This document shows, piece after piece, positions 56,672-64,000 of a stretch of 64,000 nucleotides of DNA. Made by a program: the position numbers and the translations under genes. Source of the stretch: Mycosphaerella arachidis (taxonomy: Eukaryota > Ascomycota > Dothideomycetes > Mycosphaerellales > Mycosphaerellaceae); assembly GCA_001297265.1 (NCBI GenBank), contig LIHB01000106.1, positions 1 through 64,000 on the forward strand, written 5' to 3'. Each line of letters starts with the position of its first letter. Position 1 is the first letter of the stretch. The notes under the pieces were generated by a model. The model did no database searches and was not told the DNA's origin. It saw nothing but the letters and a program-made list of their open reading frames with translations.

Positions 56672-57406
56672 CTACTCCTCCTTCCATTGCAACACAGCGT
56701 CCTCGTGCATGAAATTCATTAAATCTTCCACCCATTTCTGCTTTCTCACGAGCTTTCTCAACCAGCTCCGACGTCCACGATCAGAAACCTTCATCTTGGT
56801 GCAAGCCAAAGCCAAAACTTCCTTCGTCTCCTCAACTTGAGCTGCAAGATGCTCTCTCGCCATTTCCTCATTACAGTCACCCACCAGCACAGTGAAGCCG
56901 GCGAAGTGTCTCAGACAGCTGACAAGAATCCAGGTATCGACGTAGGCAGCAATGACCGGGTCGATGCGAAAGCGTCGAAACACTGCTTTCACCCGCTCCA
57001 GCGGTCCTATGCATCGCCCTGCGTTCTAGAACCCCACTAGATCGTATAAATTCAGGTAGATGTGTTTGAAACAGACTGCAAAACCATCAAGACAGCTCAG
57101 CCATCCTCGGGTAAGCATTAGCTAGGTTTGGAGTCTCTCGGGCATGTCTTCGGTGTCAACATAGGACAGCATAGGGATCTAAAATCTGTTGAGAGCCAGG
57201 AGCACTGCCATTTTCTCTGCTCTGATCTCCTGGCAGGTCAATGTTCGTGACCACCACAACTGCTCGTCGCGATTGAGTATCTCGATCTTGCGGGCTAGCT
57301 GATCTTGCTCGGGTAGTTCTTCTTCTTCGTTGTCGTCCTCATACAAGTCATGCTCGTCGTAGTCTTCGCGCCATGGGTCTTTGGTTTCCGCCACCATTTT
57401 TAGCAT
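56672..57406 (-). pseudogene. Gene interrupted by three in-frame TAG codons
   Basis: A single minus-strand frame of 245 codons starts MLKMVAETKDPWRED. It contains an acidic run (EDDNEEEELPEQDQ), WWSRTLTCQEIRAEKMAVLL, then VDTEDMPERLQT and LDGFAVCFKHIYLNLYDLVGF, and ends in VLALACTKMKVSDRGRRSWL and a basic/aromatic tail. Stops at 57181-57179, 57124-57122 and 57028-57026 are all TAG, and the frame remains protein-like across each. No frameshift is needed. An intron removing all three stops was not convincing. The family is not recognised; the layout resembles fungal F-box-like proteins. Confidence 0.5.
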
Positions 57407-57719
57407 ACGAGTCTTCGAGCCTTGCTGAATTCGCTAGCTCGTACGAGAGCCTGGAAGGAGGACGGACTCCCCAAGCGACAGAGTCGTCGTCATGACTGGC
57501 GTATTTGTCGACGCTCGCGCTTGATGGGATCCCCCCCTAGTTGGACCTCTATTGACTCATCACAGATAAGAACGTTTTCGTGAATCTGCAGTCGAAGCTC
57601 GCGGGAAGCTTACCCAGGTGTGAATCGTCCATGTCATGATGGTTTGTTTGGTGAACGAGTTGTGAATTTGTGAAAAGAGCCAGTTAAGTACGGGCACAAG
57701 CGTCTCGTAACGGGTCGTG

Positions 57720-58770
57720 TCAGCTGAAATATGTTTCAAGCCTCTTGTAACAGCATGTATCACTTTCTCCTGATCGTTTGTGCTTGAAGTAGAAATTGCC
57801 CGAGGTTTCAGTATTGATAGCCAGTCTTCCCGTCTCTGCGTAATACGCGCTGGTAGCAGCCTGTCTCTCAGCTTGGAGCGTCGCTGTGATCTCCGTCATC
57901 TCATGGTTGATGAGAGCTGGGTTATTGACACCATCGTGCGCCTTCTCCAGCATCCGACGAGCCTCCTGGTTACGATCCTTGCTGACAAGCCATCGCGGAC
58001 TTTCAGGTGCAGATACGAGCCCAGGCAGTGCTACGAGCGGAAGCAAGATCAGCAAATAGGTTGGGATGCGCCACGACCAATCGCTCTGGGAGTTACGCGT
58101 ACCAAACCTGACGAAAGCTCCAACAGTGCCGCCAAGGTACCCTCCGCATTTGTAAAGCGCATTCGAGACACCACGGTGGGGAGGATAAGCGATCTCGTTG
58201 ATCAAGGCAATGACACGTCCGGGGAACCAGGCGCTCGCACAACCGACGAAGAAGCGCATGAGGACAAAGTTGTAGTCGTGTTTGCCCGCTATCACTGCCA
58301 CACCGATAACCAGGAACACGTATCCGATGTATATGCCAGGTTTGCGTCCATAATTGTTGGCCACCCAAGCGGACATGGCATAGCATATGCCATTGCCGAC
58401 CCAGTACATAGCACCAATGAAGCCAAGCCAGGCTCCTGTCGCAGTGTCCATGAAGTCGTTCCGTCGATCGAGGGCCTGAAGGCCGTTCATCAGGCTGCCG
58501 TCGTAGGGATTTGCTGAAGCTGAAGGCAAGTGGTTAGCGAGAGGCTGCTCCGATCGACTATCACGAGAGTCAGCTCTAACAGAAAATTATCAGGGACAGA
58601 ATCATCCAGTTCAACTTGATGAGATGTGCTTTGATGTACCATGGTCGACCATCATTCGGCAGGACTGCTTGCAGTTCGTCACCATTGGCCTTTAGGCGAG
58701 ATATTGAGGCGCCTATAGCATAAGTTGGATCCTCGAGATGTGCTACTGAGCTTGAGTGATGTCCGCTGCC
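57720..58770 (-). pseudogene. N-terminal half of an MFS sugar (lactose-permease-type) transporter
   Basis: A 61-nt intron (58580-58520) joins an upstream open exon (to about 58770) containing LPNDGRPWYIKAHLIKLNWM to SANPYDGSLMNGLQALDRR. The rest has six-span features: NYGRKPGIYIGYVF after TM2, MRFFVGCASAWF, YPPHRGVSNALYK and APESPRWLVSKDRNQEARRM. The frame then ends at 57720 soon after the central loop, at about residue 265 from the second exon's Met. TM7-12, including the QxxGxN and PETxG regions, are absent from the following 700 bp. No start codon is found for the first exon, so a further 5' exon is missing or lost. A truncated, probably non-functional transporter. Confidence 0.65.
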
Positions 58771-59566
58771 TTAATGATCCTGTGGCCCTGATAGTGACCG
58801 GGGTGTGGAGTTGAATGGGAAGCACTTTGAGCAGACCAGTCCTTCGGGTCCAGGGAATCATGCATTACGTTACTTGCGGAGTGATGGGCCGGATTTCCTC
58901 CCCGGAAGTAGGAGAAGTGGCGACACTGATCAGTTAGGTCAAAGCACGAGAAGGCGTTTCGAAAGGTCCTACTCAGGGTAGCGCTTGTGGGCGCGAAAAA
59001 GGTTACACACACGCGAAATCGCACTGCGAGCCTCGCAATGATCCTCGCGCGAGCATATTTTTGGGTGGTGACTAAGCCGTTTAGAGGTCTCTCGCGCGAG
59101 TTCTGCGTGCGAAGGACGGGAAACGCATTCTCGCAGACTCGCACTACTCTAGCCTGGTCCTACTCGCGTGCAGACCGTGATCATGCACAGCCATGTGGCG
59201 GGATAAGCCTGGTCCGACATCGGACGTGGAGGCCCGTGGAGAGATATGTACATTGCGTGGTTGTGTGCCAAGTCGAACAATTCGGACCACTGAGTGTAGG
59301 GCGTTGATTCTGCTTATGCAAGTGATATAGATCGTGTACGGACCGAGGCCCATGCGTGAAGCAGATGTTCTCCATGTCCTGATATGAACGAGTCTCCAGT
59401 TCTTGGCGAGAAGCGGATTTCCCCTCTTGATATGCCGCGTCTCAAGGCCGGGGTCGACAGTGACATACCAGTCTTTGCTACGATGCTTTTCTGGGCCTTC
59501 AGGTTGCCTGCCTGTATGGGCATATCGTTCGATTCCTGTGGGTCACAATCATATTGTGCAGGCAGC
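58771..59566. other. Intergenic
   Basis: Between the truncated transporter and the 3' end of the Vps38/UVRAG gene. No supported gene; the part next to 58770 may hold the lost 5' exon of the transporter. Confidence 0.45.
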
Positions 59567-61621
59567 TCAAACTGTCACGGCATTCTTCCCTTTGCCGCTG
59601 ATTTCTCGCAGTCTGTCGGCAGCTCCTCTCGGCTTTCCATTGCCAATTAGTGTCAGACCGGACATAGCGCTGGCAGTGGAGTCCTGACTACCACTCCTCT
59701 CAAGAGCTGGCGCCCTCATGAGCCCTCGCACGCCACCAGCCTTGCGAGCAGGGAGCTCTCCTTCACCTGCCGTGGCCACGAATAGCAGGTACTTGAGATT
59801 CGGTAATGTCTGCCTTATGTCGAGGACTCTGAGGTTGTAAGCACTTTCAAGTAGAACTCGGATGTCTTGGTTCACTAGAAAGACTGCGTACTCGAAGCGA
59901 AATCGGGGTACGCTCTTGCTGAAGAGTGGATACGTTCGCAAGGTCTGCTCAGCGTTCGCCGATGTGGAGCGACTGTTGTGTTGCAAAAGGCTGATAGGAT
60001 CGCAGACTGTACTGCTACTCCCGCGCGGCGTTACCGGATACGGCAATGCTTGCTTCAGGTAAAAAGCAAGTAGCTGAAGCACGTGGGCTACATGGCCAAG
60101 CGCTGCAGAGACTACTTCAGGTGGCTCGGAATCCAGGTCCTCGGAGTTGGGAAGCCGTAGCTCGCGAATGCTGAAAGCTAGGGTCTTTCCAGAGACTGGT
60201 TCGATAGGATAGCATCGTTGAATGTCCTCGCATATTCGACGACGCTGATTTTGGACAGCTCTTCGCTTCACGTTGTGCTCTTCTCGCAGGGTGGGCAAGT
60301 CGTTTCTGTCTTGCTGCATTCTGTTCGAGATAGTTTTACAAGAAATTGAATCTGATTTCATCAGCTCGCGTCGTGAAGCCAAGGATTGTCGTTTCTCCTC
60401 TTGCTGTTTCTGTGCCTTTTCAAGCTGTTTCTCGACCGTCTGCTTCGCAAAATGAATGGTCTTGAGCCGATCTTCGGCTTCAGCAACTTCATCGCGTTCG
60501 CAAAGAGCTTGTTTGTTCGCTTGCAGCAGGGAGTCCAAGTCATCTGCCAGCTGGTTACGAGTGGCCAAGGCATCCTGTATGCTGTCGTCTAGCTTCGACA
60601 GGCGCAGCAGGGCGTCGAAAGATGAAGTAGGTAGAGCGCGCTGGTGCCCAGCTGCCTTGCTGCGTCGCAGAGAGCCATGACCAGGCGGAATATAGTCGGC
60701 CAGGGAATCAGAGAACGATGTGTATATCCCATCGATCATATGGAATAAGACGGCATTTTGAGGCAGTGCTCGATCAAGGTCATCCAGCTGTAGAAGTCAG
60801 TGTCGGGTGACCTGCACTGACAACATCGAACACTCACACTTTTGCCCAGGTAGCGCAAACCACTGAGCTCAAGCTTCAAATGGAGAAGTTGCTGCCACGA
60901 TCCACCTTTGGCTCCTTTCACCCAAATGCGCATGGAGAACTCTTGTCGCCGAGTGACGCCAGGTCCACAAGTCAGCCAGTCAATATGACGAAAAGTTGGG
61001 TTCATGGTCTTTTCGATGGTCTCTGAGACATATACAGGCTCTATGTCGTGTATCAGCTCATCTGTGTGTGGTGCCTAGGGACCCTGGCACGCACCGACCT
61101 TCAACGCCCTTGACATGCATACTGAAGAACACATCTGCCATCCTCTCTTTCGTCACATTCTCCAGCCTCTCTTGTCTCTTTTGCGGAGTAGCATTCGCCC
61201 CCTCGATCGTACTCCGTCGTCGCGACCTCTTTGAATCCGATCTCTTTGGACTGCCTGAAGCTGACCTTTGTGGTCGTTGTCTCTGCTTGCTTGACACAGG
61301 ACTGCCATTTGTCACCGCGCCGACCGTCGTAGTGGAATCCGTCGCGGCGTCTTCAATAACGGCGCGTAAGTCGGTCGAGCTTCGCGAATGTCCCAATGCC
61401 TTCTGCTCTTGTAGGGCGACGAGCTTGGCGGGCGACTTGAGAGTATGCGGGAGGGCCTCATCGTCGATAGCCTTGTTCCTGTTGCGAGTAGGCGAAGCAG
61501 GAGCCAGAGAAATGTTTCTTAGCGATATGGATACCAGGTTCCGGAGCTTACGGTTGGAAGGGAGGAGCCATGTCTCTTCAGCCCGCTTCAAGCTCGAGGA
61601 GTGGGATGTTGATTGCGCCAT
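59567..61621 (-). CDS. Vps38/UVRAG-type subunit of the class III PI3-kinase complex
   Basis: Three exons (61621-61099, 61040-60838, 60787-59567) give 648 residues. Exon 1 begins with ETWLLPSNRKLRNLVSISLR, typical of this family, then a basic Ser/Arg-rich region. A C2-like segment spans the exon 1-2 junction (FFSMHVKGVEEPVYVSE, then TFRHIDW). Exon 3 has the coiled coil (about residues 280-400) that pairs with Vps30/Beclin, followed by the UVRAG/Atg14 domain with RELRLPNSEDLDS, HVAHVLQLLAFYL and SKSVPRFRFEYAVFLVNQDI. The protein directs Vps34 lipid kinase to endosomes (complex II). Intron 1 has a weak donor (GTCGGT), but only this join keeps the family sequence in frame. The C-terminal 80 residues are disordered. 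Confidence 0.88.
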
Positions 61622-62112
61622 TCATCACGGTCATTGGGTCGTGTTAGTACGTCCAATCGCATGAGCGACACATTATCTGCACAAGAGAGAGAAATGGAAT
61701 GTTGAGCCGTGAGGTCAGCTGTGGACGGGGCTGTTAGCTCGACAGGGTGTCCACGAACCTTGGCAGCTTCCTCTTGGCACGCCACTTCTCCCCGCTCATG
61801 TCACTACTTCTACCACATTGATGCACCAAGTACTCGATCACGAGACATATTGACCGCAGCGTCGCCTGATAGCAATGTGAACAGATCTATCAATCGAGAG
61901 CCTCTGCTATCATCAGCACTTTTATTGGCTCGTCCCAAAGAGAGCAGGCGGCTGCAGGCCAAGTAGAGCATCTCACACCCCCAAGTCCAAGGTACACGAT
62001 CGTACTGCATTTATTCTCTGAGAACAGCCAACAACACATCATCTCAGGTACCCCATTCGCAACAAAAACACTTACAATAGCTCGTAGGATCTCCTCATGG
62101 ACCGCTGACCAC
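61622..62112. other. Intergenic
   Basis: Promoter and leader of the Vps38/UVRAG gene. A minus-strand frame at 61588-61785 abuts the start but is not needed for the conserved N-terminus. Confidence 0.45.
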
Positions 62113-62770
62113 TGACAAGACTCCCGGTCGAGATTCGTTTGCATATTTACGCAAATCTCTTCATACCGGTGCCCTTGGACACTGCGGATACATCGATCAT
62201 GCAGACGTTGATCTCCTCTACGCCAGCCAAGCTTTCGACAAGTCACTCCTTTTAAGCTCACGGCAATCTACTTCAAGGCGTGGCTCATCTACGCTTCAGT
62301 GTGTCTTGAGTTCTGGTCGAAGTCCAAACTCGTCATTGACATCAGGGCACTATGGATATAGCCGGCACCGCTGCACGTTGGATGGATCTTACTTCTGGAC
62401 CCTGAAAGAGGTCAAGACCTCATCCTCGCTCTGAAGGCTTAGGATCTGGAACACATCTCCTCAATGACGATCCGAGGCTACGTGCACTTCCACGGTGAAC
62501 CCATCGAGAGTGTCAACTGGTACAGATTGCTTGATATACGTGGTGGTTGGTTCAATTGTCCTGGCGCGCGCCTTCCTGGTAAGCTTCCTTGGGAAAGTCT
62601 CACGCGCGAGAAGGGGTTGATAGTGGAACATCGTCATAAAAGCGAGCAAAGCATGCAGAGATTCCTGGCCGAGCCGTCGAAGCATGTTACGATGCACCAT
62701 CAGGTTCTTCAGCGCTTAGAGATCGCATACAGGAGAACGTACGGGCCCAGGTTCATCCCTGGCTTCTCTC
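62113..62770 (+). pseudogene. Decayed F-box-like gene
   Basis: The F-box helix reads LPVEIRLHIYANLFIPVPL at 62121. The frame shifts by one base near 62250 in a TTTT run and continues as AIYFKAWLIYASVCLEFW, HVGWILLLDPERGQDLILAL, then MTIRGYVHFHGEPIESVNW and QRLEIAYRRTYG. Two TAG codons (near 62358 and 62441) interrupt the second frame. Order and character match fungal F-box-like proteins of about 230-280 residues. One frameshift and two TAGs make it non-functional as read. Confidence 0.5.
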
Positions 62771-63560
62771 CGACCGACAGCAGTGTGCCGTGCCCGGTCC
62801 AGAACGGCGGCCCTGAGGCACACAGCAACTTTAGAGCACGACGCGCGGGACAATTCCACGAATACCTTCCCGGACCATGTCTCCTCGCACAAGAGTGTAA
62901 AGTTCGATCTCTGTGCTTGCGAAGCACGAAGCAGTGTCTTGAGAATGCCATGAACAGTGACGCGACCGCGTTTTGTAGTTCACGTATCGGACGACTTTCC
63001 ACCGTCCAGACCACTGTTCCATGCCTGCTACTCTTCTATACTTCCCACAATGATGGGCGAGGACTTTCGAGCAGAATTCCGAACCTGCTTGGGTCAAGAG
63101 CAGAATGTTGACATACTGAAGCAATGGAACGACCTATGGCGACGAGAAAGATGCAGCGAATCGCCGTTCGTCCCGCCATTTGAAGTTGCTTCACGCTCTT
63201 GAAGCGCTCTAGCGGGCATAAACAACAGCTTTCGCCAGGGCACAGGCAGAGCAACGATGTCGGCATTGGATATCTCCTACAGCCCTGCAAACTATCAACG
63301 ATTGACGCTCTGCATCCCACCTTGCACATTAAAGAGAACTGCCACCAGATAGGCGTGTAACACATGTCTGAGCCATATCGACGCTGTTATGGGGGGGGGG
63401 GGGAACCTTTGTTCCTAGCCTGCAGGACTCACAATTTCTAGGTGGATCATGCATGGACCAGCTACTGTCTCTGCGAACAATGGACCAACACGCCTTCCCT
63501 TGACTTGCATGCTTATATGCCAGTTCAATGTCACCGCATTGAGAGTCACGAACAGTGACC
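62771..63560. other. Intergenic with a poly-G run
   Basis: No supported gene. Thirteen consecutive G residues lie at 63391-63403, the mirror of the poly-C tracts at the assembly gap and equally prone to sequencing error. Confidence 0.5.
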
Positions 63561-64000
63561 ATGAGCGGCAAGAATGGGAAACCAGATCTAAACGAGGATC
63601 TCGCAACAATGTCGAGCCAGCGGAAGGCTCGTGTAACCTCACAGAGTGCCGCTCCAACATCAGGAAACATCAGTACTTATGCAGCTCCTCCAACTAGTCG
63701 ACGCACTTCCAGATCAGCTTCAAGAAAGAACAGCGCAGAGCCCAGCAGCGGCAATGCACGGATTCCGAAAGCACAAGACATCGCAGCTCGCGCCTCAGCT
63801 GCTCTAGATAACGAAGACCTTCGCCGTACCATAGCAAGCAGTAACCTCAAACGTAAAGCCGAAAGGCAGCTGCCAATCGAACAGCCTTCACACGAGCTTA
63901 CCAAGACCAACTATGATTTTGAGGATGGTCAGCCTCCACAACAGGCTCTACCCAGAGACAAACACCAAAGTCCCACCAGACACCCTCACTTCTGTTGCAA
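63561..64000 (+). CDS. Start of an unidentified gene, cut by the window edge
   Basis: A frame opens at MSGKNGKPDLNEDLATMSSQ and runs 146 codons to the last base without a stop. It is Ser/Arg/Ala-rich (APPTSRRTSRSASRKNSAEP), then has a helical stretch (ALDNEDLRRTIASSNLKRKA) and a Gln/Pro/His-rich part. Competing frames on both strands are shorter. The length open, the codon pattern and the start context support a real gene with a disordered N-terminus, perhaps nuclear. The family cannot be recognised without the rest. Confidence 0.5.
   Translation, partial: MSGKNGKPDLNEDLATMSSQRKARVTSQSAAPTSGNISTYAAPPTSRRTSRSASRKNSAEPSSGNARIPKAQDIAARASAALDNEDLRRTIASSNLKRKAERQLPIEQPSHELTKTNYDFEDGQPPQQALPRDKHQSPTRHPHFCC

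Noticed and set aside
1..64000. CRISPR arrays, secondary-metabolite cluster or phage-like system
   Set aside because: No spaced repeats, synthase genes or phage genes were seen, and the genome is a fungal nucleus.

Overview
The window is nuclear DNA from a filamentous ascomycete (Pezizomycotina), most likely a Dothideomycete. The evidence is compact genes with one to three short GT..AG introns (about 50-75 nt, often with a CTAAC branch site), fungal-only families (Nce101, fungal GH92, DUF3431, DUF2235, DUF1640/Fmp32), and a block with the dinucleotide signature of repeat-induced point mutation (RIP). The genus cannot be named from the sequence.

Layout. 1-3.8 kb is AT-rich and almost free of CpA/TpG. 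It holds a decayed Ty1/copia gag-pol on the minus strand, enclosed by two 179-bp arms in inverted orientation. A 350-bp CGATTA-palindrome patch (3.8-4.1 kb) marks the return to ordinary DNA. 5.4-24.7 kb is a housekeeping block: atg8, pex16, nce101, a large Myb/WD40/zinc protein, an MFS sugar transporter, the Ase1/PRC1 spindle-bundling protein and a heme-oxygenase-like protein. A 720-N assembly gap bordered by poly-C follows, then a frameshifted F-box-like remnant and a DUF2235 hydrolase. 24.7-39.5 kb is sparse: a few fungal-specific genes (single-pass Ser/Thr-rich protein, Fmp32/MCUR1-type protein, F-box-like protein, tiny membrane protein, DUF3431 protein) separated by long gene-poor stretches with decayed genes and tRNA-like sequences. 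39.5-51.1 kb is dense again: GTP/GDP carrier Ggc1 divergent from a macro-domain protein, a Tea4/Bud14-type SH3 polarity protein and a GH92 alpha-mannosidase. 51-64 kb mixes intact genes (Nudix hydrolase, Vps38/UVRAG) with several broken ones, an intron-interrupted tRNA-like gene and the start of a gene cut by the window edge.

Functional themes. Atg8, Vps38/UVRAG and Pex16 concern autophagy, endosomal sorting and peroxisomes; Ase1 and Tea4/Bud14 act on microtubules and polarity. These look like ordinary neighbours, not an operon-like system. Three divergent pairs share promoters of 261 bp (pex16/nce101), 544 bp (ase1/heme oxygenase) and 425 bp (ggc1/macro). I found no convincing new multi-gene system. 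The most unusual items are the inverted-arm copia element, the recurrent decay of accessory genes (several with in-frame TAG stops and no frameshift) and the odd tRNA-like loci.
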